This document shows positions 1 to 7,285 of a stretch of 12,285 bases of DNA, one piece after another (position 1 is the first letter of the stretch; every line of letters starts with the position of its first letter). The notes under the pieces are model-generated. The model ran no database searches and was not told where the DNA came from. It worked only from the letters and a program-made list of their open reading frames with translations. Position numbers and translations under genes: made by a program. The DNA is from JAMCRM01 sp041685075 (lineage in GTDB: Bacteria > Acidobacteriota > Terriglobia > Bryobacterales > Bryobacteraceae), in assembly GCA_041685075.1 (NCBI GenBank), contig JAWLGN010000161.1:1-12285 (forward strand), given 5' to 3'.

Positions 1-1141
1 CGCCCAGACCGGGGCCCTTGGGAACTTCGACGGCCCCGTCTTTCACCACCAGCGGGCGCCGCAGGAAGGAGGCTCCCTCCAGAAATTGCGGGCCGTTCAG
101 CGCCGCGGGATAGCGCAGGTGGTAGGCGGCGTATAACTGCAGGGCGGCGGCCAGCGCGAGGTCCGGATCGGTGAGGCCGCTTCCCAGGAACATCAGCTTG
201 TGGCGCTCCAGCAGTTCCACCTGGCGGCGTGCGTCGAATAAGCCGGCGGTGCGCGCGGGCTTCGAGGCCACGCCGTCGAGCAGTCCCAGCGCGATGAACT
301 CCTCCAGGTCCGCCACCGACACCACGCCCTCGTCGAGGATGATGGGCAGGGCGCCCTGCCGCTTCAGCTCTCGCAAGCCGGTCAGGCGGTTCGAGGGCAC
401 GGGTTGCTCCAGCACCGCCACGCCGGCTTCGGCCAGTTTGGGCGCGGCTTCGAGCGCCGTCTTCACGTCGTAGCCGCCGTTGGCGTCGGCCCACAGGAAA
501 CCGCGGGGCGCCAGCGCGCGCACTCGCCGGCAGAGTTCCAGGTCGAAGGCCAGGTCCGGACCCACTTTGACGTTGAAGTTCTGGTAACCGCGCTTCCGGC
601 CCTCCTCCACCAGGGTCTCGATTTCGTTGACGTCGGTGGTGTTGACGGTCCAGCTCAGCGTCACGCGGTCGAGCGGTTTGCGGCCCCACATCTCGGCCAC
701 GCTCTTGCCCGCCTTGCGGCCGGCCAGGTCGTGCAGCGCAAGATCGATGCCTGCCTTGGCAATGGGCATGCCGGTTGAAAACGACGGCGAGATGGCGCGA
801 TTCATGATGGCGTGCGCGCCCGCAATATCGGCCGGGTCGCGGCCGATCAGCGGCGGCGCCAGGTAGTTCTCCAGCGCCGATACCGCCGATTCGGTGGTCT
901 CGTAGCTCCAGGTGGGGACCGGCACGCTCTGCCCCCAGCCGTAGGCGCCGCTCTCGGCGGTCACCTTGATCAGCACCGAGGGCCGCTCCGGCTTGGTAAG
1001 GAACTTGAACCGCCCCGTAACGGGGTAGGGAAGAGGGAAGACTTCGATTTTGGCGATGGCGTCCGCGGCGGCGCGGGCCGCGGCGGGCACGAACGGCGCC
1101 GCGGCGCCCAGTTGCAGAACTTGCCGGCGTGTTGGCTGCAT
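1..1141 (-). CDS. Exported mandelate racemase/muconate lactonizing (enolase superfamily) enzyme, 3' end outside window
   Basis: 380 codons are visible from ATG 1141; the C-terminal end runs off the left edge but nearly all of the barrel is present. The N-terminus has a twin-arginine-like TRRQVLQLG with an Ala-rich stretch, so the enzyme is probably exported. The lid domain spans about residues 30-130 and the barrel the rest. Visible metal ligands are D219 (WADANGG), E245 (LEQP) and D270 (LDEG), with catalytic K294 (SKPARTAG); their 26/25/24 spacing is that of muconate lactonizing enzymes. The usual KxK motif on the second barrel strand reads NVK (N190, K192), so the first lysine is missing. 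Such enzymes abstract a proton next to a carboxylate, giving epimerases, racemases, cycloisomerases or acid-sugar dehydratases; the substrate cannot be read from sequence. It is divergent from the GH9 gene, 48 bp apart. Family is certain; function is open. Confidence 0.93.
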   Translation of the reverse strand, partial: MQPTRRQVLQLGAAAPFVPAAARAAADAIAKIEVFPLPYPVTGRFKFLTKPERPSVLIKVTAESGAYGWGQSVPVPTWSYETTESAVSALENYLAPPLIGRDPADIAGAHAIMNRAISPSFSTGMPIAKAGIDLALHDLAGRKAGKSVAEMWGRKPLDRVTLSWTVNTTDVNEIETLVEEGRKRGYQNFNVKVGPDLAFDLELCRRVRALAPRGFLWADANGGYDVKTALEAAPKLAEAGVAVLEQPVPSNRLTGLRELKRQGALPIILDEGVVSVADLEEFIALGLLDGVASKPARTAGLFDARRQVELLERHKLMFLGSGLTDPDLALAAALQLYAAYHLRYPAALNGPQFLEGASFLRRPLVVKDGAVEVPKGPGLG

Positions 1142-1147
1142 GCCTCG

Positions 1148-1153
1148 ATTGTA
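1148..1153 (-). promoter_or_regulatory. Putative -10 box (TACAAT) for the enolase-superfamily gene
   Basis: TACAAT on the minus strand ends six bases before ATG 1141, so transcription would begin at about the A of the ATG, giving a leaderless mRNA. I see no convincing -35 box and no Shine-Dalgarno sequence. Confidence 0.5.
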
Positions 1154-1176
1154 ATGCGGCCGGATGCCCGGCGCGC

Positions 1177-1182
1177 TAGTCT
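1177..1182 (+). promoter_or_regulatory. Putative -10 box (TAGTCT) for the GH9 gene
   Basis: TAGTCT lies seven bases before ATG 1190. The intervening ggagatc contains GGAG, but only three bases from the ATG, too close for ordinary Shine-Dalgarno use. A leaderless transcript fits better. It is back to back with the minus-strand box at 1148-1153. Confidence 0.4.
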
Positions 1183-1189
1183 GGAGATC

Positions 1190-2935
1190 ATGAAACGCCG
1201 CACGTTTGTGGGTCTGGGGCTGGCGGCGCCGGCCGCCTGGTCCCAGCAAGGCCCGCCCCGGCCCGAGCCCGTCGAAGCCATGCTGCCCCGCAACGCGCCG
1301 CTGATCGCCCTCAACCACCTGGGCTTTCGCCCGCAAGCGAAGAAGGTTGTGCTGTTCCGCTACGCCCGGGAAGGCGCTCCGGAAGAGTTCCTTATCCGCG
1401 ATATCGGGGGTGCCGAGTTCCGCCAGGTGCGGCCGCTCAAGCGCGTCCGCAGCGACATCATCGACAGCATGGTGGGGGACTTCAGCGACATCGAGCGCGA
1501 GGGCATGTACCAGGTCACCATCGCGGGCGAGCACTCCGTGCCCTTCTTCATCCGCCCGGACGTGTGGCGCCGCACCCTGCCCAAGGCCGCCGGCTATCAC
1601 CGCGCGCAGCGCTGCGGCGTGGAGGTTCCCGGCGTGCATCCGGCCTGCCACCTGGACGACGCGCGCCGCCGCGACACCGGCGAATACATCGACACCACCG
1701 GCGGCTGGCACGATGCCGGCGACCTCAGAAAGTGGATTGGCGCCACCCTCATGAACGGCATCGGGCTGCTGCGCATGGCACGCCACCTGGGAGAGAACTG
1801 GGATCCGGCCGGCTCGGGACTCGCTCCCATCCACGAAGAGGTGCGCTGGGGCAACCGCTACTTCCTCAAGATGCAGGATGCCGACGGCCTGGTCTTCAAC
1901 GACGTCGGCGGCGGCGTCAACGGCGACAACAGCGATAACCACTGGACCGACAACCGTCGCGGCACCCCCGACGACCGCTACCTCAACCCCGCCAAAGGCG
2001 GCGTCAACCAGGCGCTGTTCATCGCTTTCGAGGCTATGATGGCGCGGGCCTTCGAGAAGGTGGACCCCGAATATGCGCGCACCTGTCTGGATGCCGCCGT
2101 GCGCTGCCATAAGGCCTGGAAACCGGGCCACGGCGCCAAGGAGCGCAGTTGGGCGGTGCTGGGCAACGTCGAGTTGTACCAGGCCACCGGCCGCGATGAG
2201 TACGCCATCTCCGCCGCCCAGAACGGCGGCCTCCTCTTGGCGCTCCAAAACACGGAGTTCATCGGGGAGCAGAAAGCGGTGCGCGGCTTCTGGCGCACCT
2301 CGGAAACCGACGCCTCGCCCTACACCGATGCCGTGCACCCGGCCGTCCCACTGCTGGCGCTCGCCGAACTCGCCGAAGCCTTCCCCCGCCACCGCGACCT
2401 GCCTCGCTGGCGGGAGGCCGTAAAGCTGCACATCGAGGAATACGTGCTCCCGCTGGTGGCGCACTCGGCTTACGACATCGTGCCCTTCGGCATCTTCACC
2501 GGCTCCCCGACGCCCGAGACCTATCGCCCACTGGCCGGCCAGCTCACCTATCGCTACTTCATGCCTGTGCGGAAGCAGTTCTGGTGGCTGGGCACGACTT
2601 CTCACCTGGAATGCTACGCCGCCGCCCTGGCCGCCGCCGCGCGCCTGTTCGAAAACCCGGACTGGCGCGACCTGGCGTACCGGCAGCTCGAATGGGTGAT
2701 GGGCGCCAATCCCTTCGCCGCGTGCCTCATGACCGGCGAGGGCATGCTGAACCCCTACCCTCATTCCCGCTTCGTGGGACTCATCCCCGGCGGCATCATG
2801 AACGGCATCGCCGGCAACATGCGGGACGAGCCGGTGCTGGACACCGAAAACGGCTTCGACTGGCGCACCACCGAATACTGGAGCCCGCACAACGCCTGGT
2901 ACGAGTGGGCGGTCTCGTCGCTCGAGCGCGGATAG
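1190..2935 (+). CDS. Glycoside hydrolase family 9 (cellulase-type) with N-terminal Ig-like domain, exported
   Basis: 581 aa. I chose ATG 1190 because it starts a Tat-type signal (KRRTFVGLGLAAPAAW, about residues 3-17). The same frame stays open upstream to 812, but that stretch lies opposite the enolase-superfamily gene and ends in no sensible N-terminus. Residues 40-122 form the Ig-like domain that precedes many GH9 catalytic domains (LNHLGFRP start). The (alpha/alpha)6 catalytic domain follows. GGWHDAGD (171-178) carries the Asp pair D175/D178 that activates water in this inverting family; PHSR (524-527) matches the His-x-Arg signature; the last signature, FDWRTTEYW...HNA, supplies the general acid E562. 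The likely role is hydrolysis of beta-1,4-glucan or a related glycan outside the cytoplasm. Some GH9 enzymes act on chito-oligosaccharides or glucosaminides, so the substrate is not certain. No carbohydrate-binding module is present. Confidence 0.93.
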   Translation: MKRRTFVGLGLAAPAAWSQQGPPRPEPVEAMLPRNAPLIALNHLGFRPQAKKVVLFRYAREGAPEEFLIRDIGGAEFRQVRPLKRVRSDIIDSMVGDFSDIEREGMYQVTIAGEHSVPFFIRPDVWRRTLPKAAGYHRAQRCGVEVPGVHPACHLDDARRRDTGEYIDTTGGWHDAGDLRKWIGATLMNGIGLLRMARHLGENWDPAGSGLAPIHEEVRWGNRYFLKMQDADGLVFNDVGGGVNGDNSDNHWTDNRRGTPDDRYLNPAKGGVNQALFIAFEAMMARAFEKVDPEYARTCLDAAVRCHKAWKPGHGAKERSWAVLGNVELYQATGRDEYAISAAQNGGLLLALQNTEFIGEQKAVRGFWRTSETDASPYTDAVHPAVPLLALAELAEAFPRHRDLPRWREAVKLHIEEYVLPLVAHSAYDIVPFGIFTGSPTPETYRPLAGQLTYRYFMPVRKQFWWLGTTSHLECYAAALAAAARLFENPDWRDLAYRQLEWVMGANPFAACLMTGEGMLNPYPHSRFVGLIPGGIMNGIAGNMRDEPVLDTENGFDWRTTEYWSPHNAWYEWAVSSLERG

Positions 2936-3002
2936 CGTACGCTCCCGCCGCGTCGTGGGCGGAGTGGCGAAACCGCGCCCCGGAACCCTGCGTCTGGCAG
3001 TT

Positions 3003-4064
3003 GTGCAGATACGCAATATACTCGTCGCTGTGACGCTGCTGACACCGGCGGCGGTTGCGCAGGAGACCAGGACTGTCACCGGTACCGCCACCTACCGAGA
3101 GCGGATGGCTCTTCCCCAGGATGCCGTCTTCGAAGCTACCCTGGAGGACGTATCCCGGGCGGGTGCTCCCGCTACCGTCATCGGACGCACGCGCCGGCGG
3201 AATCCGGGCGGCCCGCCCTTCCGCTTTTCCATTCGGTACGATCCCCGGCGAATCGAAGCGGGCCATACCTACTCGGTTCGCGCGCGCATCACCGCGGGCG
3301 ACAACCTGCTGTTCACTACCGACCAGGCACACCTCGTGCTCACCGGAGGGCGAGGCAACCAGGCGGGCACGCTCCTGATGCGGCGCGCCGGCGGACAAGT
3401 CGGCCAGAACGTAGCGGAACGGGCGGAAGTCGAGCGGAAGACAGGGATGTTCCTCTACATGGCCGATGCCCCGGGTTTCACCGACTGCCGCACCGGCGAG
3501 CGTTGGCCCGTGGCCATGGAGGGGGAATACAAGGCGCTCGAGAGGGCCTTCCTGGACGCGCCCCGCCAGCCGGGGGAGGCATTGCTGGCCGAAGTCGAAG
3601 GCCGGGTGGTGGCAAGACCCAACCCCGATACAGGTCAGCCAACCGCCACATTAGTGGTCGAGCGATTTATCGCACTCCGGCCGGGTGAAGCCTGTGGCGC
3701 CGCCCGCGCCGGCACGCCGCTCGAGGGCACGAATTGGAAGCTCAGCTGGATCGATGGCCGTCCCATCGTTCCCGGCGAGACCGAACGCGCGCCGAACCTG
3801 GTGTTCCAGGCCACGGAGAACCGGGTGACGGGCTTTGGCGGCTGTAACAACTTCACCGGCAGCTATGAACGGAACGGTAACGAGGTGAACATCGGCCGCG
3901 TTGCCGCCACCCTGATGGCCTGCGCCGAAGGAATGGAGACCGAAGGGGCGTTTTTCAAATCGCTCGAAAAGGTTCGCGGCTGGAAGATCATGGGGCAGCA
4001 GCTCGAACTGTACGACGCAGGCGGAAACCTGGTGGCGCGATTCGAAGCGCAGGCACTACCATAG
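3003..4064 (+). CDS. Exported YbaY - NlpE-like - META domain protein
   Basis: 353 aa from GTG 3003. This start gives a textbook Sec signal (MQIRNILVAV then TLLTPAAVA, cut before Q20). In-frame GTGs at 2955 and 2964 would lengthen the n-region; GTG 3030 would remove most of the signal. There is no lipobox Cys, unlike E. coli YbaY. Residues about 22-128 look like a YbaY-type beta-sandwich (FEATLEDVSR, FRFSIRYDP). About 148-230 resembles the NlpE/CutF copper-stress lipoproteins (DCRTGERWPV, GEYKALERAFLDA). Residues 238-350 are a META/HslJ-type domain (FGGCNNFTGSYE at 278-289, TLMACAEGMETEGAFF at 303-318). These families belong to envelope stress, but their biochemistry is poorly known; I infer a periplasmic role. 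The next gene starts 6 bp after the stop. Domain calls are from motif memory: META is the firmest and the central part the weakest. Confidence 0.82.
   Translation: MQIRNILVAVTLLTPAAVAQETRTVTGTATYRERMALPQDAVFEATLEDVSRAGAPATVIGRTRRRNPGGPPFRFSIRYDPRRIEAGHTYSVRARITAGDNLLFTTDQAHLVLTGGRGNQAGTLLMRRAGGQVGQNVAERAEVERKTGMFLYMADAPGFTDCRTGERWPVAMEGEYKALERAFLDAPRQPGEALLAEVEGRVVARPNPDTGQPTATLVVERFIALRPGEACGAARAGTPLEGTNWKLSWIDGRPIVPGETERAPNLVFQATENRVTGFGGCNNFTGSYERNGNEVNIGRVAATLMACAEGMETEGAFFKSLEKVRGWKIMGQQLELYDAGGNLVARFEAQALP
4057..4062 (+). promoter_or_regulatory. Putative -10 box (TACCAT) for the aldo/keto reductase gene
   Basis: TACCAT overlaps the last codons and stop of the upstream gene and lies exactly eight bases before ATG 4071. 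The same hexamer at the same spacing precedes the SDR start at 6473. It could give the reductase its own leaderless transcript despite the 6-bp gap that suggests an operon. Confidence 0.4.
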
Positions 4065-4070
4065 GTACCT

Positions 4071-5000
4071 ATGGTACGCCGTGAGTTTCTGAAATCCGCC
4101 GCTCTTGCCGGCGGTATCGCTCCGCTGGGCGCGACCGCGAAAGAGCCGCTGCCGCGCCGGCAGTACAAGGACGGCATCGAACTCTCCATCATCGGCTTCG
4201 GCGGCATCGTGGTGATGGGCCAGGAGCAGCGGGACGCCGGCCGCGACGTGGCGCTTTCGATCGACCGCGGGGTGAACTACTTCGACGTAGCCCCCAGCTA
4301 CGGGCGGGGCGAAGCCGAAATCAAGCTGGGACCCGCGCTCAGGCCCTACCGCAACCAGGTATTCCTGGCCTGCAAGACCCGGGAGCGCACCGCCGAAGGC
4401 GCGCGCAAGGAGCTGGAGCAGTCTCTCCGCCGCCTGCACACGGACCGCTTCGATCTTTACCAGTTTCACGCCGTCACGAGCCTCGAGGATGTGGACGCCA
4501 TCCTGGGGCCGGGCGGCGCCGCGGAGACGTTTCTGAAAGCACGGGAGCAGGGCAAAGTGCGGTACCTGGGCGCTTCGGTGCACTCGACCGAAGCGGCGCT
4601 GGCGCTGATGGACCGCTTCGCGCTCGATTCCATCCTCTTCCCGGTGAACTACGTCTGCTACGCGCAGGGCGATTTCGGCCCCGGGATCCTGGCCCGCGCG
4701 AAAGAGAAGGGGGTGGCGCGGCTGGCGCTCAAGGCCATGGCCCGAACCAGCCTGGAGCGCGGCGCGCCGCGCCGTTACCCGAAGTGCTGGTATGAGCCGC
4801 TGGACGACCGCGAAACCGTGGCGCAGGCTCTGCGCTTCACCCTTTCCGAAGACGTCACCGCGGCCATTCCGCCGGGCGACGAGCGGCTCTACCGCCTGGC
4901 GCTGGACGTGGCGGCGGCATTCCGGCCGCTCAGCGCCGCCGAACGCCAGCAGTTGCTGGCCGCTACCGCGGGCATCCGGCCGCTGTTCCCCACTGCCTGA
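4071..5000 (+). CDS. Tat-exported aldo/keto reductase
   Basis: 309 aa. The N-terminus is a near-perfect Tat signal (RREFLK at 3-8, then an Ala/Gly-rich segment to about 23). The (beta/alpha)8 fold of NAD(P)H-dependent aldo/keto reductases follows, with the full catalytic tetrad visible: D72 and Y77 (FDVAPSYG), K102 (ACKTRER) and H133 (QFHAV). The length is normal for the family once the signal is counted. There is no C-terminal ferredoxin-like Cys cluster of the kind carried by some related AKRs. The reaction would be reversible carbonyl/alcohol conversion on a sugar or aldehyde. Export requires loading of the nicotinamide cofactor before Tat transport, as known for glucose-fructose oxidoreductase of Zymomonas. 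It starts 6 bp after the YbaY-META gene, so co-transcription is likely. Family call is firm; substrate unknown. Confidence 0.93.
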   Translation: MVRREFLKSAALAGGIAPLGATAKEPLPRRQYKDGIELSIIGFGGIVVMGQEQRDAGRDVALSIDRGVNYFDVAPSYGRGEAEIKLGPALRPYRNQVFLACKTRERTAEGARKELEQSLRRLHTDRFDLYQFHAVTSLEDVDAILGPGGAAETFLKAREQGKVRYLGASVHSTEAALALMDRFALDSILFPVNYVCYAQGDFGPGILARAKEKGVARLALKAMARTSLERGAPRRYPKCWYEPLDDRETVAQALRFTLSEDVTAAIPPGDERLYRLALDVAAAFRPLSAAERQQLLAATAGIRPLFPTA

Positions 5001-5019
5001 ACCGGACGTCCACTCAGGC
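4995..5019. terminator. Compact bidirectional hairpin spanning two convergent stop codons
   Basis: GCCTGA (4995-5000) and TCAGGC (5014-5019) form a perfect 6-bp inverted repeat; its arms contain the TGA of each of the two convergent genes. The 13-base loop holds the palindrome GGACGTCC (5004-5011). There is no T-tract, so intrinsic termination is only suggested. Confidence 0.4.
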
Positions 5020-6390
5020 CGCCCGGCCAGAGGCGCGGAACACCGCCGCCGGATTACCGCACAGCAGCATGCGCCCGATGGAGTCCGCCTCGTCCTCCGT
5101 ACACCATCCCGCGGCGGTGCGCGCCGCCAGCACGGCGGCGATGTTGCGCCTCGCCATCACCAGGTGCGCATAGCTCAGTTCGGGGAAGCGGTAGTCGCCG
5201 CCGAAGCCGAAGATCTTGTTCACCGGCACCGTGTCCAGGAACTCATCGAGCGCCCGCCGCGCTCCCGACGGCGAGACGATGTGCGCCCAGCAGAAATCCA
5301 CGTACACGTTGGGCAGCAGCTTGGCCATCACGGCCAGCTCGTGCTGGTACGGGTAGCTGATGTGGAAGATGTCGAACTTCACCCGGGGGTATCGCAGGAA
5401 GACATTGTTCAGGAACGACGCCCGTGTGTTGGCGACAAAGTTGGCGTTGCCGGCGTGCAATCCCGTGTGGATCTGCATGGGCAACCCGTGGGCCTCGACA
5501 AGCTGCACCACCCGGTGGAACATGTAGTCTTCGAGTGCGCGGTAGGGGCGCTCGATATTCCGGCGGAAGCCCTCCGGCGCCCGGCGCTCGCCGCGCATCA
5601 GGGCGTCGAAATCGCGGTTGGCCTCCGCCTCCGGCCTCTCGGGGAAGCGCAGGTCGCGCGCGTAAGCCATGCCGCTCTTCACCGCCGCCATCCCGGCTTT
5701 CAGGTTGCGCTCGAAGTTGGCCGCCAGCGCCTTCTCGAGCCCGCCGAGGCTGGTGATGGAAACATCCGTCATCTTCTCCAGCCTGCCGATGGCGGCGGCA
5801 TCGGCGGGTGTCACGAAGGCATCAAACCTTCGCGCGGGGATGAAGAACTCCCGGTCCACCTCGGCGGCGTCGGCATGGCGCCCGTCATCCAGGACCGCGA
5901 AGCGGATGCACGCCTTCTCTTTCAGAACCTTCCGGTACAGTCCCGGGCGGTTCATCGCGCTGATAGCGGCGTTGATGCGGGAGATGGTGCCGCCCGAGAT
6001 CTCCTCGAATCCGTAGACCTCCCGGATGGCAATCCGCAGTGCCTGGCCGTAGCCCGTGAAGCGGGCGTGTTGCCAGTATGGCGCGAAGGCCTGCCAGCGC
6101 GCGCGATCGCCGGCGTTGGAGTCCGCGATGATCCGGCGCGACGCCTCGGGCAGCCCGCTCGAGACCACGTCGTTCATGGCGTAGTGGCCCGCCAGCAGGA
6201 AAAAGTCCGCCGGCTGCGCAACCCGCTGCTTCTCCGGCATGATGTGCTCGTGGGTGTCGACGCACTCGAGTTTTTCCAATTCGGCCAGCAGCCTGGCCTC
6301 GAGCGCGGAGGGCTGCTGCGCCCGGGCGAGCGCAAACGAACCGGCCGCGGCCAGGGGCAGCCGTGCGACGAACCAGCGCCTGTCCATCAT
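5014..6390 (-). CDS. Exported amidohydrolase-superfamily metal-dependent hydrolase or isomerase
   Basis: 458 aa from ATG 6390. The frame is open further upstream, but that part lies opposite the SDR gene; ATG 6390 directly starts a Tat-like signal (DRRWFVARLPLAAAGSFA, cut near ARAQ, residue 25). The metal-binding HxH of the superfamily is H47-E48-H49 (DTHEHI). Other candidate ligands are K238 (AAVKSG), H308 (QIHTG), H343 (IFHISYP) and D399 (GFGGDY), in an order that fits an amidohydrolase_2-type barrel. A segment near 64-80 (LLAGHYAMNDVVSSG) recalls the strand after the HxH in uronate isomerases (DHYKWRAMR-type), so hydrolysis, decarboxylation or isomerisation of a sugar acid are all possible. 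It is divergent from an SDR gene of the fructuronate reductase type, 82 bp away. Fold is well supported; reaction unknown. Confidence 0.85.
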   Translation of the reverse strand: MMDRRWFVARLPLAAAGSFALARAQQPSALEARLLAELEKLECVDTHEHIMPEKQRVAQPADFFLLAGHYAMNDVVSSGLPEASRRIIADSNAGDRARWQAFAPYWQHARFTGYGQALRIAIREVYGFEEISGGTISRINAAISAMNRPGLYRKVLKEKACIRFAVLDDGRHADAAEVDREFFIPARRFDAFVTPADAAAIGRLEKMTDVSITSLGGLEKALAANFERNLKAGMAAVKSGMAYARDLRFPERPEAEANRDFDALMRGERRAPEGFRRNIERPYRALEDYMFHRVVQLVEAHGLPMQIHTGLHAGNANFVANTRASFLNNVFLRYPRVKFDIFHISYPYQHELAVMAKLLPNVYVDFCWAHIVSPSGARRALDEFLDTVPVNKIFGFGGDYRFPELSYAHLVMARRNIAAVLAARTAAGWCTEDEADSIGRMLLCGNPAAVFRASGRAA

Positions 6391-6397
6391 GCTGGAT

Positions 6398-6403
6398 ATC
6401 GTA
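6398..6403 (-). promoter_or_regulatory. Putative -10 box (TACGAT) for the amidohydrolase gene
   Basis: TACGAT on the minus strand is seven bases before ATG 6390, again at leaderless distance. No Shine-Dalgarno motif lies in the intervening atccagc. Confidence 0.4.
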
Positions 6404-6458
6404 GCCCTTCGCGTCCCCGCGCGCCACAGCCGCCGGCGTTTCAGATGCTGCGATCTGC

Positions 6459-6464
6459 TACCAT
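6459..6464 (+). promoter_or_regulatory. Putative extended -10 box (TGC-TACCAT) for the SDR gene
   Basis: TACCAT is preceded by TGn (6456-6458) and lies eight bases before ATG 6473, with no Shine-Dalgarno between. It shares the 82-bp divergent gap 6391-6472 with the amidohydrolase promoter. Confidence 0.45.
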
Positions 6465-6472
6465 CTCTTGTT

Positions 6473-7249
6473 ATGGAAGAGAACGGGCTGTTTTCACTTA
6501 AGGGCAAAGTCGCCGCGGTCATCGGCGGGGGCGGCGTGCTGGCTGGGGCCATGGCCAAGGGAATGGCGGAGGCGGGGGCCGATATCGCCATCCTCGACGT
6601 CAATGCCGGCGCGGCGGAAGCCTGCGCGGCTTCCATCCGCACGCTGGGCCGCAAGGCCATAGGGGTGCAGTGCGATGCCACCAGCAAGGCCAGTCTTCAG
6701 GCCGCGCTGGACGCGATTCTCAAGGACCTGGGACGAATCGATATCTTGCTCAACGCCGCCGGCGTCAACTCCGCTACACCCTTTTTCGAGATCACCGAGC
6801 AGGAGTGGCAGCGGCTGATCGACATCGACCTGAAGAGCGTTTTCCTGGCCTCCCAGGTCTTCGGCAAGGCCATGGTGGATGCGGGCCAGGGCGGCTCCAT
6901 CATCAATATTTCCTCGGCCTCTTCCGGCCCGCCGCTTTCCAAGGTGTTCACCTACTCGGTGGCGAAGGGCGGGGTGAACCAGATCACCCAGTTCCTGGCG
7001 CGCGAATTTGCGCCTCACCGCGTGCGCGTCAACGCCATCCTCCCCGGCTTCTTCCCCGCCGAGCAGAACCGCAAGATCCTCACCGCGGAGCGCACCGCCT
7101 CCATCATGGGCCACACCCCCATGGGCCGCTTCGGCGAGCCGTGCGAGCTGGTGGGCGCCGCGGTTTTCCTGGCCAGCGAAAAGGCCGCCTCGTTTGTCAC
7201 CGGTTCCATCCTCCGGGTGGACGGCGGCTTCCTGGCGATGACCATCTAA
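6473..7249 (+). CDS. SDR dehydrogenase, fructuronate (D-mannonate) oxidoreductase-like
   Basis: 258 aa from ATG 6473; the open frame upstream to 6239 lies opposite the amidohydrolase gene and is dismissed. This is a cytoplasmic short-chain dehydrogenase with no signal peptide. The glycine-rich cofactor loop is GGGGVLAG (18-25), with I17 and A24 where Thr and Gly are usual. D42 after strand 2 (ILDVN) favours NAD over NADP. NAAG (94-97) and the catalytic S148, Y161 and K165 (YSVAK) are present; the fourth catalytic residue, usually Asn, appears to be D119. The C-terminal GSILRVDGGF is typical. The opening FSLKGKVAAVIGGGGVL resembles SDR-type fructuronate reductases (UxuB/YjmF of Bacillus), which convert D-fructuronate to D-mannonate; generic gluconate or ketoacyl-type reductases are alternatives. 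It is divergent from an amidohydrolase that may handle a sugar acid. Confidence 0.9.
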   Translation: MEENGLFSLKGKVAAVIGGGGVLAGAMAKGMAEAGADIAILDVNAGAAEACAASIRTLGRKAIGVQCDATSKASLQAALDAILKDLGRIDILLNAAGVNSATPFFEITEQEWQRLIDIDLKSVFLASQVFGKAMVDAGQGGSIINISSASSGPPLSKVFTYSVAKGGVNQITQFLAREFAPHRVRVNAILPGFFPAEQNRKILTAERTASIMGHTPMGRFGEPCELVGAAVFLASEKAASFVTGSILRVDGGFLAMTI

Positions 7250-7256
7250 GATCCGC

Positions 7257-7283
7257 GCGGGGCGGGTGAACCGCCCGCCCCGC
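7257..7283. terminator. Strong GC hairpin between convergent SDR and antiporter genes
   Basis: GCGGGGCGGG (7257-7266) and CCCGCCCCGC (7274-7283) form a perfect 10-bp stem with a 7-base loop. It fills the 36-bp gap between two convergent stop codons, so it could end transcripts from both sides. There is no T-tract on either strand. Confidence 0.65.
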
Positions 7284-7285
7284 AA

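Noticed and set aside
812..1189. N-terminal extension of the GH9 frame upstream to 812
   Set aside because: It lies opposite the enolase-superfamily gene, adds an Arg-rich non-domain stretch and would bury the Tat signal at 1190.
4792..6501. 569-codon plus-strand open frame across the amidohydrolase gene
   Set aside because: It is the mirror of a well-supported minus-strand gene in GC-rich DNA; its translation is low-complexity Arg/Ala/His/Gly text without a recognisable domain.
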